Both the position numbers and the translations under genes were made by a program. This document shows, piece after piece, positions 47,518 through 59,046 of a stretch of 64,000 nucleotides of DNA (positions are counted from its first letter, which is position 1; each line of letters begins with the position of its first letter). The notes beneath the pieces were generated by a model, which was not told the origin of the DNA, searched no databases, and worked only from the letters and a program-made list of their open reading frames with translations. The stretch is from Hyalella azteca (lineage: Eukaryota; Arthropoda; Malacostraca; Amphipoda; Hyalellidae), in assembly GCF_000764305.2 (NCBI RefSeq), contig NW_025936499.1, positions 265,967 to 329,966 on the forward strand, given 5' to 3'.

Positions 47518-48756
47518 ATGAAGGGGCTATTATTAAGCCTGCTGGTAGTGGCTGTAACATTCGAGTTAGGAGCAGCCGATCTTCCCGTTGAATGTTACTT
47601 CAGTGACATTCAGGGAACATGGACGTTCTACGAGTCAGCTCGTGATGGCAGCCCTGGCATGGCTTGCGACACAGTCGGTGAGTTATTGTATGTACGTGAC
47701 AGCATATTGTTTGAGGTGGTTGTGAATGTATTTTAGCACTTTTACAAGCACTTTTTATTCAGTCATTCTCAATTGAATTGTCTGCTTATATTTCATATAA
47801 GATTCGTATTTTGTACTTGCATCTTTGTGCTAGAACATTTGAATCTTTGTGCTAGAAAGCAACCTCAACTTAAATTAAGCCTTCCGCGCCGATATAGTTA
47901 TTTCAATTCACATACCTACTCCGTTTTCCATTTACTATTTATACTAAAATTCCGTTTGCAAAATGTGCCTAACATGGCGAGCGTTTCAGAAGTCTTCCGC
48001 AGTTCCGCTCAGAAGTTTGTTTCGCCACGAAAATTGTTTAGAAAACACTTATTTTTTCTTATATTTATCTCATGGTAATTGTGGTTTTTATCATTTCATC
48101 GAAGATGAGGTCGTATACCAGAAGACGATCAAGTTACGTTTCCCCAATACGGCGGAGGATGAGTTCGGTAACATCGGCACCTGGACGATGGTATATGACC
48201 AGGGCTTCGAAGTGCGGGTCGGTGGCCGATCATACTTCGCCTTCAGCTACTTTGAAAAGGTACTCCTTAATTTTTGGGCAAGATTATAGATCGATGAAAT
48301 TTTTCCAACAGATGGTGTTTTTGGTTCTAAATGAAATTTTATTTATTTGCATTCAGTCACATTATCATCCTATGCAGTCGCTAAGTATCTGGGAAATAAA
48401 TTGTATTTGTACTATTTCTGCACTCAATAAACTGGTAGAAAAGATACTTGGGAATGATAGCATGGTTCGAAAATCATCAAAGAGTCGAGTGGATTTGGAC
48501 GCATTTACGGTTTCATTTCAGTACAGATTCGTAAGTGTTGCATCTTACTGTAGTGACCAGGTGACCGAATCACCATAAAACGTAATTAATCTTGCAATTT
48601 CTTCAGACGGGTGACAACGTGACGTCATACTGCGACAAGACGTTCCCTGGCTGGGCTCGAGACCTGACGGTGCGCAACTGGTCGTGCTTCAAGGCGGTTA
48701 AAGTGACCGACATACCCGTCCTGAGGCAGCGCTTCGACCGGCACAACAGCAAGCTC
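47518..48756 (+). CDS. CTSC: cathepsin C (dipeptidyl peptidase 1), first three exons only
   Basis: Lysosomal cysteine exopeptidase that removes N-terminal dipeptides. Exons: 47518-47677, 48105-48259, 48607-48756, with matching phases (1, 0, then GTGAGA). Residues 1-20 are a signal peptide (MKGLLLSLLVVAVTFELGAA); the remainder is the exclusion domain that defines this family. It keeps its four cysteines (VECYF, MACDT, SYCDKT, WSCFK) and the motifs TWTMVYDQGFEV, FAFSYFEK and RNWSCF. The propeptide and papain-like catalytic domain (about 300 residues) are missing: the next kilobase is a DNA transposon, a tandem repeat and a sequencing adapter. The loss is most likely an assembly break, not a biological truncation. 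The start is the ATG at 47518, not the upstream in-frame GTG. Confidence 0.88.
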
Positions 48757-48946
48757 GTGAGATGCCATCTTGGCAGAAGCTAAAACTGGCGGCACTTCGG
48801 TCTTGGAATATTTTTCTGAACGATCTGGCTCAGATCTTAGAGATGGTTATCATCCTGTACATTGTACCATGAGAGAGCATGGAATGGAAACTAATGTCGA
48901 AGTTGCTTCCAATCTGTGGAAATCAAGAAACCTTCTGAAAATAATA

Positions 48947-49506
48947 CAGGGTGGCGCATAACCGATTGAGCAGTTTTGAGGCGAAATAAAAAAGTAATGG
49001 AGGTACATAAAGAATAAAGTTTATTTTCCTCGAGGTTAGCATAACATACCATTTAGAATACTTATGTATTGAAAATAATATCAGGAAGATGGTGGCCGAT
49101 AGCTGCAACACCCTGTTGGAGTCGTTCTCGGTGTCTCTGAGGGGGGATTTACAGTGGCCTGCGAGGTCACCTGATTTGAGCATTTGCGATTTCTTTCTTT
49201 GGGGACAGCTAAAAGCGAGGGTGTTCAGAATTCGCCCTCACACCCTACCACAGCTAAGGGAACGGATTACTGCAGCAGAGGTTATGGTCATACCTCGCCA
49301 TATGTGTGAACGTGCTGTAGGTAACTTCCGAGAACGACTCCAACAGTGTGTTGCAGCTAACAGACACCATCTTCCTGATATTATTTTCAAAATATAGGTA
49401 AGTATTCTAAATGGTATGTTAAGCTAACCTCGAGGAAAATAAATTTTCTTCTTCATGTACCTCCATTACTCTTTTATTTCGCCTCAAACTGCTCAATCCC
49501 ACCCTG
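48947..49506 (+). mobile_element. Tc1/mariner-type element with long terminal inverted repeats
   Basis: 560 bp flanked by TA dinucleotides (48945-48946, 49507-49508), starting CAGGGTGG and ending CACCCTG. The inverted repeats are about 180 bp (48947-49131 and 49328-49506). The interior keeps part of a transposase-like frame (49089-49397) with the DDE-type motif WPARSPDLSICDFFLWGQLK, so it is an internally deleted, non-autonomous copy. A fragment of the same family lies at 7877-8217. Confidence 0.85.
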
Positions 49507-49641
49507 TATGACGATATTCACGATATAACGGTTTTCTGTATACATTGAAAAATTTAACTGGTAAGATCACTCGTAACCTAAATGAAAATAGTGATATCAT
49601 ATATATAAATAGCTAGGATACTTTCAGAACGCACTCATTTC

Positions 49642-49731
49642 ATAACCGTTGTCCTACAGCTGACATTTTATAACCCTTGTCCTACAGCTGACATTTTATA
49701 ACCCTTGTCCTACAGCTGACATCTTATAACC
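49642..49731. repeat. 28-bp tandem repeat beside adapter
   Basis: Three copies and a partial fourth of a 28-bp unit containing CTTGTCCTACAGCTGACATT. The array runs directly into the adapter sequence at 49732. Confidence 0.9.
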
Positions 49732-49769
49732 CTGTCTCTTATACACATCTAGATGTGTATAAGAGACAG
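49732..49769. other. Nextera mosaic-end junction (library artefact)
   Basis: CTGTCTCTTATACACATCT (49732-49750) is followed immediately by its exact reverse complement (49751-49769). This is the 19-bp Tn5 mosaic end twice, head to head, as in the Nextera mate-pair circularisation junction. Translation across it gives PVSYTHLDVYKRQ, a familiar contaminant peptide. It is not insect DNA, and it marks a likely false join between the sequences on either side. Confidence 0.97.
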
Positions 49770-49857
49770 GTAATATACAAAGCATCGATATCTCCTTAAT
49801 ATTAGAGTATATTAGAATATTACAATAATACAATATTAGAAAAATGCTGTTGATTAC

Positions 49858-52800
49858 CCGGAGTCTATCGAGCTCTTCGACGTGCTCGTAGAGACGAGGG
49901 TTGGCGGCGCGGATATCAATCATGGGATCGTCGATGCAACTGAGGAGCCAGTCTCTATTGGCGTCAGCGACTGCGTGCTGCCGAAGGTCCCAATTGAAGA
50001 TCACCCTGGCGGGGACCACAGCTGTGTAGTTGTTGTGGCACTCAACGCAATACGAATGGCCGTCCATCGCGCAAACTCTGTGGCAAAATAACACAAGGTT
50101 CAATCCCCAAGGTCGTCCGTGTGTGCAGCAAAATATTAATGAAATGTCTAAAATTTTGATGGCGCAGAACTTTTCGATCAGTCGGAAACTTTCGACAGAA
50201 ATGGGAATCTCCATATATGATTTGGTCTCCAAATACGATTTGGAAGACTAAAATAGTCGAATAAAAACTTTTAGTTCGTCCGTATGTCAAAAACGCATTG
50301 TCTGAATACTTAAAACCATCAAAATTTGAATACAAAGGGTAAAAACAATATTATAATTAGAAGATGAACTAGAACATATTCGACAACACGGCATTAATGC
50401 AGCCCGTTAGATGCCCCAGCAGTACCTGAACTGTCCATAGAAGAGCCCTATGAAGGCCCGGCACTGATGGCACTGGTAGTTCTGCTCGTCCAGACCCACT
50501 TGCGGGCACAGCTGCGTCACCAGCGACGAGCGCCTACGCTCCTGCAAACATATTTCATCGTCAGGCATCTCTAGGATTCAGTGAGAGAAATTTCTTGAAA
50601 ATAAAATGATAGAATATTCGTACTTAACACATTTAGTGGTATCGCTGTGTATTAGAATTCATACGTGTAACATACTACATCGATATTTCACGCTTGATTC
50701 AGACTAGAACGTTGTTACACAACTTGCAGAGATGAATCAACTACGAAGGAACATCTACCTTAATGTCATTTCAAGCGCCTGATAAAAGTAACACGGCTAA
50801 TTTACCACGTGACCGTGGCAGAAATCTGACTGAAGGGGCTACTTAATTTAAACAACTGAGGCATGAAGAGACATACCGCATCTGAAGTGAGATCAGTAGA
50901 ATGGTCGTCACAGCCGACACCTTTACTCGCTCCGTTGTACACCTCATCCCCTGTCTGACCCACAAAACACAATCATCAGGTGATAAGCAAATATACGCAT
51001 CAAAGTTAAGCACATCTTTGATACTCACCTCGCGATTTTTTATGCTGGGAATGCATCAAGGACAATAACATCAAAAATAAACCAACAATAGCGTTTACAA
51101 AACTCGTGCAAGCATGTAATTAATCATAGTATGGAAACCGAATAGCTTATTTCACACGGCAAAATGAAGAAAGAATTATTTCGCACATCAATTTGCAACA
51201 CGCGGTGAAATTCACACAAGGACGATGTAAAAGATCCTAATAAAATGACACCCGTGTAAATTCAATACAATAAAAATAATCAGTCTGCTTCTCCATAACC
51301 GCAATATAATTTAGTTGAGTGATAATCACGTTTCCTTCGAAACTCACCAGAAATACATAAAAGTTCAACAAAAAAATAAACGACATGTGTCAAACTATAA
51401 AAGATGGCAACGTTACACCAATCGAAATAAGATAGGCAGTAAAGAAAGCCCAAAATCATTGTACACAGAGACGGACCGGTGAGACGGAGCGGGGAGACTC
51501 GGCCTGCTCGGCGCCCTCCAACAAAGTCATGTGCTCGATGTTGACGTAGCAATAGTCGACGCTGTCGAGCCGTCGTGCTAGCAGAGTGTTGAAGTCCAAC
51601 GAACTTGACGACGTGACTATTGAGCCGTCATCACTCTGATTCAAAAGGGACGACGAGTCTATAGATTCGATGTCCCCTTTAGGGACGTGTGCTGCGAGAA
51701 GTTCTTCAGTGGCAGGCTGCTCAGGCTCTGGTGTTTCCTCCGTGCACGTGTCGAGTGCCCCGGCGACGTCGCCTTCAGAACGAGGATACAGCGTGCGCAC
51801 CACAAGAGGCTTGGGGCGACTAGCCGCACCACTTTCCTCCTCCACCGCGGCCTCTAGACCTGTGCAAACGACGCTCGTTAAATAAGATCACATCGTACAT
51901 CAGCTGTTGAGCACATGACTGATGAGCATCAGATGCGTGAGTTTGCGTTCAATAAAGTATTATTAAAATACCACTACGTATAACAAACACACAACTAAAA
52001 GTACTGCCGCCAAAGTACCTGGAGTACTTCCTACTTGAGCGGTCGACAGTTGACAAATTAAACAGTGGTAGGTAACATTAAAAATAATTACGTCCAAAGA
52101 AATGTCTCTAATATAGGGTACATACGCAAAAGTTAATGAGCTTGTTTGTAAACTGTCATTGGTAATATATAGATACTGTTCGGGCGCGTATCTACGTGAA
52201 CTCGCACATCGTATATTATCGCATAAACTTATTATATGAATCTGAAACTTCATCCTTAGTGGGAGAATAGTAAGACATTGGAAAACTGGTAGGGAGAAGG
52301 TTTAACCATAAATACAAACTTGATTTTTAAAAAGGTATACAGTACTCCCTCACTTTTTGCGTATTACCTACCGCACCTTCACTTCATCGCGACTTTTTAG
52401 GATATATTTTTAAGAAGAATCATTTGTGGGTCTTCGCCGGTTCGTGGGTTTCTGAGAAAGTCGATCGGCAGGTTTAAACAGCCCGTGGGATTCTATCAGC
52501 AGTAATTGTGTGGGAAGGATTTCTTAAACATTTGATCCAATGTAAATTAATCAAACAACATAAATATGATTACTTAAAGTCGATCAATTCACCAACGCGG
52601 ACTTCACATATCGCGGCCAAGGTCTGGAAATAAACACCCGCGATACGTGAGGGATTACTTCGTATAATTTAGAAGACAAATTAAATTTTTGTAGCATCTC
52701 AAAACGGGAGTCAAATTGAATTTCAATATTCTATGTAAAATGCGGCGTGAAAGTTTGAACAGACTTTCTCTAATTAGCAGGTTGAACAGGTTCTTCAATC

Positions 52801-55477
52801 TTACTGATGGGATTCGTAATAAATTCTTTATTCATACTAATGAGATTGTAAACTTTCAGGAATTACAATTGATCCCGCGCAACGCCGAGCTTACCTGCTA
52901 GTTTATTAAACATTAATCGAAATTTGTGTTTTTGAAGCCGGACATGTTTGAGAATCCCGACCCGAATCCCAAGATCCGGTACTTCCGAGTCCCGTCATCG
53001 AAAATATATAGTAAATCCCAAGAAGATCCAAACAAATAATGACCTCAAGAAGTCACTTCAGTGTCCTTGCTACATGACACTTCGGAAACTGATGTTTCTC
53101 TCTGAACGTCAAGCTGACTTTTTGGAGTGGATAAGAATGTATAAGATCACTCAGACTCACCGATAAACTTGGTAGTTGGCGTGGCTGAGAGGATGGCGTG
53201 GAGCAGATGATCGTTCAGAGGAGTCTCCTCGATGAAGATCTCAGCGCGCTCCTTCTCCCTCCTCCGTCGCTGAAGTTCCTCCTCGCTCTCTGCTGCTGTC
53301 ATCTCAGCTGCCAGCTCAACAGGCTGAGACTAGCAGAATAGACACGAATATTCCTTCAATTGAAAATCTTTCTTGGTCATCCGTAGAGCAATGAAATTCA
53401 AATAACTTTACTTATTCTGATTTCTAGATATATCGGATTCAAGTATGAAAATGCGATGTAATTACTGATGAAATGGCATTAATAAGATGTAAAAACAGGA
53501 TGAATGCCTTTCCTGAACACTAATATGCTTGTGTAATAGGACATTTTAACATTCTGTGCTTACCAGTAAACTCTTGCACTTGCTCTTTTGATAAAACTAA
53601 CATTGACGACGAATAATATGGGTTAAATATAGTGACGACAAAGGGTTAAAATGACGCGGGGTTATTAATATATTAACAATTTAAAAAAAGGTTACATATC
53701 GTGATAATTTCGCCAATTCAAGGATAGAAGGGTGAACCGTTAGGATTCTCAATAAGTGCAGCATAGCTTTCACTTGAAGTAAGCCGATGTAATAAGATTC
53801 CAGCAGTTAAGCCTTGGACACCAGACACAGGCACGCAGAGCTGACATCTCACCCAGCCAGGCACTGTGTGACCGTCTAGAGGCGCCCACATCCCTGCCAG
53901 GACGAGCGGCGTCTGCGTCCACGTGTTGAGGACGGACGAGTTCGTGGCGAGCCGAAACTGCAGCGTCGAGAGCGGCTGTAGAGTTCCGAGGAGCTGGCAG
54001 CAGCTCTCTTCCTGGCGCACCAGAGCACTCGGTCTGTAAACAAGTACATCTCGTTGAAACAAAGTTACTGTTGATCATAATTTTTCCTTATGGTTTAACT
54101 CGAAATGTTATACCAAGTTACTGAGAATATTCTTTCTTGCTTCGAGGTTATTCTCAATTATTCTATCACCATACCGTGGTCAGTGAAATATTGATGTAAA
54201 AGTTATATAAATTATTCCTTAAATAATAAGCTTCTTAGCTCCAAACTGGAGCATATGCAGAATATACGTAACTGGCAAGAAGTGAATAAGTTAAGCATCT
54301 ATACTGTAGTGGTTAATGGTCGCCTCACTTGTAGTAATCCTTGAGAACGCCCAATTCTCTGGTCAGGGCATCGATGTAGCTCGACATTTGGCCGCCGTTG
54401 ATCATGAGTCGCAGCCACGCCCGCCCGCGGCCAACGTCGCTCGTGATGTACGATAGATTGCACACCTTCAGAGATAATTATCTTCAAAGAAATCATACGG
54501 CAGGAACCAGGAGAAGCTTAAACTTTACCACATAACGAGCATATTAAACAGTTTTCAAGTACAGGATAAGTAAGCATAGATTTGTGCTAATAAAAAAAAA
54601 AAACATGTTGAAATTGGACAATTCGTTGTTTGCCTGAAGGCCCCATGATCATCTTTTCATCATTCTAAGGAGAGACGGTCGTGACTGGCGCTGCCCTCAC
54701 CTCTTTGATATCATCCTTATGGCACACGGTCATGACCACGGGCCAGAAGTTAGGGCAAGGCATCTTATCTCGCGGGGCACCAAAAAAAGATGTTACACGT
54801 GAAGAGTAAGAGTCTCTGAGTCCATGTATTAGAACTGCTTCCAGTGAGCAGCACAAATTGTTTGTCAAATCACTTGTACCAAAAATCTTGGGTGGAATGC
54901 GTGTGTGATCTACAAGGAGGAAGTTTACATTTAGAACATTATCCTTTAAATTGTAATTTCAACTTTATTACATTACTATCGTGCCTGTTAAGCAAAGCTA
55001 AAAACACTAAATTCAAAATTCAATCAAACAAATGACATTTCGAAAATGTGAATGTAAAAACTATTTTCCAATGCTTAATAAAACTTGTTATTCATGAAGA
55101 ATACTTTGCACAATATAATACCTAAGAGATTGGTTTAAATTTGTTTAATCTTGCTATGTTATCATTACAAGGATTACAGAATATATTTCTCTAGATCAAT
55201 GCAACATATTGCATAAAGAAAATCCGTTTGCCATCAATCCACCAAAACCTCTATTGGCTCTATACATAGGAGAGCTTCACAATAAAGTCTCAATTTAAAA
55301 GTAAACTAAATTGTAGACAAACATACCAGCACTGAGGGACGGAGGAGGCCTGACATAAAGCTTGGAGGTGTCCCCCATGGGCTGCAGCAGAGCCTGCACA
55401 ACGTCTTTCAGATAGTCAAGCATCTGATGCCGTAGCACCTCATCCTGCTCTGCTATCTTGGCCTTCTTCCTCGTCAT
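49858..55477 (-). CDS. PLEKHM1-like RUN and Rubicon-homology protein, C-terminus missing
   Basis: Adaptor linking Rab7-positive late endosomes/lysosomes to tethering and fusion machinery (family knowledge). Exons: 55327-55477 (ATG, MTRKKAKIAEQDEVLRHQML), 54701-54909, 54329-54465, 53853-54033, 53161-53329, 51477-51859, 50426-50541, 49858-50077. Phases agree throughout. Exons 1-4 form a RUN domain: SLEAVLIHGL, FWPVVMTVCHKDDI, SDVGRGRAWLRLMINGG and SVLNTWTQTPLVLAGM match vertebrate PLEKHM1 blocks in order. Exon 6 is an acidic, Ser-rich linker. Exons 7-8 begin the Rubicon-homology region (YQCHQC, SYCVECH, VPARVIFNWDL, NPRLYEHVEEL). The remaining zinc-binding part is absent because the sequence meets the adapter at 49769. 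No PH-domain exon was seen. A possible extra exon lies at 50877-50950. Confidence 0.87.
50877..50950 (-). CDS. possible additional exon of the PLEKHM1-like gene
   Basis: A 74-nt open stretch between GACAG and GTATGT encodes DEVYNGASKGVGCDDHSTDL plus four residues and would join exon 7 in frame. To join exon 6 it needs the poorer donor GTCTCT just after 51473 instead of GTCCGT. It may be an alternative exon or chance. Confidence 0.35.
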
Positions 55478-56082
55478 GGCTCCAGTTTATTGGGATCTGG
55501 TCTATAAAGGGCAAGGAAATCATCTTATGCATCAGTCCTCCAAAGCCTGATCAAAAGAAACATGTAAGCTAGTCATTAATTAGATAAATGTTTTGGAAAG
55601 TCAGAATTTATATACATATGATTGAGCAAAGAATGACCGAACAATGCTTTTAAAAACATATTTTTAGTCTCTTAACAATCTATAAAATTGCCAGCATCAA
55701 ATTTACCAGCAAAGTAAAATACCTACTCATCAGTTTTGTTTTTCATTAATTTTTTAGGCTGCTGAAAAAAATACAATGTAGGTATATGTTTGAAACTTGA
55801 CCTTTTCTGAATGCCCAAGCATAAAAAACCTGTAAGTTATTTATTTCAGAATGGGTAAAATAAAAAGTTATTCTATCAAAATATATTTATATTAAATTTT
55901 GGCTGAGCAACTCAATTAAGTTACTCAAGTTATTCAACATTTTATTTTTATATATATACTTACGAAAAATGATGGAGAGAAAGCTCAGGGGAGTATAAGC
56001 CTTCAGAACAATTTTCCTTCTGAATTTCTAGAATACTAATTATTAGCGCTCCACTTTCACCCTTGAAGCTGATCAACTTTTT

Positions 56083-56934
56083 TTAATTAAGAGACTTCAA
56101 ACCAAACTTCTGCAGAATACTCAATGTATTTTCTAGAGCAATCCCGTCCCGCAACACTGAATAATGGCCTTCAATTGACAAGTTCACAACTGTACTGCCT
56201 TCTCGAACACAGGTCTCAAAAGAAGTTATTTTACTTGAATCTTGAGTGACACTTTTGTTTGGTCTAGATAAATCAATTTCCTGCTCGAGTTGAACTATGC
56301 TAGAACTTGCAGCCAAGTTTATTTGTTTGCCAATGATTCCACCATCATACACAACAGCAACATTGCTCCAAATGTCTTGGAATTCTTCAACAGCAAGGGG
56401 GCTTTTCTGATTGCTGATATTAGCACTAGTGAGAGCAAGAGGAGCACCACAAGCAATAGAAATTTCTCTGATAAATTTGCTGTCAGGAATTCGGATGCCA
56501 ATGAGATCTGTATCAGGATTCAGATCTACATTCAAGATGGAGGTCCTCTGAAACACAAGCGTGACAGGTCCAGGCAACAACTCCAACAGTAGTTTTTCTG
56601 GCACAGTAACTTTAGCCCAGTGATAAATGTCTGCAACATGAGCAACACAGACAGCCAATGGCTTCAGGGGGTTTCTTTTCTTTACTCTGTAAATTTCATG
56701 AATAGCTTCAGATTTCTGAGCCAAGGCAGCAAGCCCATATAGCGTATCAGTGGGTAGAGCTATCAAAGAGCCCTCTTGCAGGGCACTGACAGCTGATTGT
56801 ACCAACTCTGAGAAAGAGTCCTCTGTCAGTTTCACCAAGTTTGGCATGCTACATCTAAAAGCCACAGCAGTATTACCACTACAGAAATGTTTCACAGTAA
56901 AGCTAGGTAAGTTTTTCCAAACAATTTGAAACAT
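56083..56934 (-). CDS. YRDC: YrdC/Sua5-family threonylcarbamoyl-AMP synthase, single exon
   Basis: Makes threonylcarbamoyl-AMP from threonine, bicarbonate and ATP, the first step of the universal t6A37 modification of ANN-decoding tRNAs; animal forms act in cytosol and mitochondria. The 283-aa frame is uninterrupted, an expected length for YRDC. Visible motifs: PTDTLYGLAALA (61-72), the substrate-binding KKRNPLKPLAV (from 85), LLPGPVTLVFQR, GIRIPDS, LTSANIS, and a C-terminal VLRDGI. The N-terminus is Arg/Lys- and hydrophobic-rich and may be a mitochondrial presequence; the ATG at residue 30 (MPNLVKL) is an alternative cytosolic start. The lack of introns contrasts with its neighbours, but the intact frame argues for function. 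Confidence 0.92.
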   Translation of the reverse strand: MFQIVWKNLPSFTVKHFCSGNTAVAFRCSMPNLVKLTEDSFSELVQSAVSALQEGSLIALPTDTLYGLAALAQKSEAIHEIYRVKKRNPLKPLAVCVAHVADIYHWAKVTVPEKLLLELLPGPVTLVFQRTSILNVDLNPDTDLIGIRIPDSKFIREISIACGAPLALTSANISNQKSPLAVEEFQDIWSNVAVVYDGGIIGKQINLAASSSIVQLEQEIDLSRPNKSVTQDSSKITSFETCVREGSTVVNLSIEGHYSVLRDGIALENTLSILQKFGLKSLN

Positions 56935-57389
56935 CTATATACAATCTAACATTAGAGGTAACAATTTCTGGAAAGATCAATCAATATTTAATTAGAATTG
57001 AGAAAAGTAATGCTCAAAAATGCATTCAGGTGTTCACAAACTATATCATTCTTGATTCTTCCTCTATTCAGAAATTTATCCTTAAAACGTTTAAACAGCA
57101 ACAGTTGAATTGTACAGATGAATAAATGGAGTGATTGGTTAACCTTATGATAACTTCAAAGACTGCAACTACAAGACACAACACATAGCAAATAATTAAC
57201 TAAAACACACAAAAAAAAACACCAATTACAGTCCTTTTGGCCTAGAAATGATAGGAAATGTAAAAAAATGGAAATGAGCATGACTCACCCAAGACTCAGT
57301 GACATAATTTGCTTTAAAATGTAGTGAAAGTGCAGTACCCCTACACCAGGGTGCAGAAAGTGGGTGAATATCAAACAATATTTGGCAGT

Positions 57390-57745
57390 AAAATGTATGC
57401 CTTCTGAAGATCTTGTTGACACATTTGGATTGAAATTATTGCATATGAGAAATAACTTCAAAATTACTGGAAATCTGAAAGACTGCAAGCTCACACAGTA
57501 AGTTTTCCAGTACACCGGAAGGATCAGGATAGAGTGAATCTTGTCTGGAAATCAGTTGCGTTGTGACTTTTGTGTCAGTGTAGAGGTGCGTGGATTATAA
57601 AGGATATACTATCAAAGCTGCTTGCAGCACTTAATTATTAAAAATTACCTGGCGACAGATCTTGAAAATGGCTGGCGATGCTTTGGGCTAAAAAAACCAT
57701 ATCTTGGCAACGCTGCTTGCACCCTCTGCACCCTGGCCCCTACAG
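57390..57745. repeat. duplicated block, copy 1 (partner 59965-60430)
   Basis: Shares with 59965-60430 first a stretch around GAAGATCTTG and ACACATTT, then CCAGTACA...GGATCAGGAT, then CTTGAAAATGGCTGGCGATG and GGCAACGCTGCTTGCACCCT-type sequence, in the same order. No coding found. Confidence 0.65.
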
Positions 57746-58001
57746 GGGATGCATTGCAGAGACCATTGCAGTTTATTAAAAATATGCAGAAACCTAATAA
57801 ACAGAGATAAGGTTATTTTTAGTATTTTCTCATTTATTGAAAAGAAGGCGCTAATATGCTTGCCATGTCGGTCTATAGGTCCATCTGCCTGTCTGTCCAC
57901 AACTTCATGTTTTTGTCAACGAGAAAATGTGCACTGTCACTCACTGCAGTGAGTACCAAATTATATTTTTTTAATCCTATTTGCAGCAATAGCACCAAGC
58001 G

Positions 58002-59046
58002 CAGTGCCGTAAAATGGGGTAACTTTGACCACTTTTTTTTTCAAAATGACGCCATTTTTTTACTAGATAAGTTAAACTTAAATTGAAACATGCAAAATAC
58101 AGGTCTACACTCTAGCTTTACTCACCATAAATTGCTGGCTCCTGCCTCTCATAGTTTTGATATAATTTAAAAAAAAGAGATGGTCTTTGTTACCCCAGCT
58201 CTTAGGGTTTCTTTGACCGGATGGTAAAATCAATTTTATTTTTTGGTAAAATAACTCCAGGTTGTGGTGCATTGTAGTAGAACTCTTCTAGTTACCTATG
58301 CAAAAGACAAATTTTAGGAAAGTGTCATAGTTTGCAAATGGGGGGTGCCGCCCCCCAATGGGCGAAATGTGACCACCTAATGGCAGCCGTGACAGGGTAA
58401 CATTGACCGGTTTGGAAATTAAGTTAAAATTACCATATATAAGACTCTGTAGAGTCTGAAACATAAAGAAAAAAACATTAATAGGTGAATCAAACATGAA
58501 ATATGTTATATAGGTGCCTATGGTAGTTTTAACTTAATTTCCAATCCGGTCAATGTTACCCCGTCACGGCTGCCATTGGGTGGTCAAAGTTCCCCCATTG
58601 GGGGGCAGCACCCCCCATTTGCAAACTATGACACTTTCCTAAAATTTGTCTTTTGCATATGTAACTAGAAGAGTTCTAGTACAATGCATAGCACAGCTGA
58701 TTTTTTTGGAAAATCTGGAGTTGTTTTACCAAAAAAAATCTGGAGTTGTTTTACCATCAAAATCTGGAGTTGTTTTACCAAAAAATAAAAAATTGGAGGG
58801 GATACTCTGACAGGCATTAAATAATAGCTCTTTTTTGTGGGTCACATTATTAATTTTTTAACCTATTAGATATGCAAACTTTTTAAATCTTTCTATTGTG
58901 TTACGTAGCCTCAGTATTAGGCCTTTGATGGCCATTGACAAAATTTTTTATGTCAAATCGTTTTTGAGTTTTGGGGGTTTTTGTTAAAAAAACGTAAAGT
59001 GGTCAAAGTTACCCCGCCAGTCAAAGTAACCCTATTTTACGGTACT
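58002..59046. mobile_element. large foldback element with GGTAACTTTGACC ends
   Basis: About 1045 bp. The ends are inverted (GCCGTAAAATGGGGTAACTT at the left, its near complement ending at 59042). Inner arms 58265-58437 and 58519-58690 pair over about 172 bp around an 80-bp loop. The word GGTAACTTTGACC or a variant recurs several times, and three tandem copies of TCTGGAGTTGTTTTACCA lie near 58.72-58.79 kb. No transposase frame. Confidence 0.75.

Noticed and set aside
48072..48578. 168-aa plus-strand frame, among the longest in the window
   Set aside because: It overlaps cathepsin C exon 2 in another frame and continues through its intron; the exclusion-domain frame has the conserved residues.
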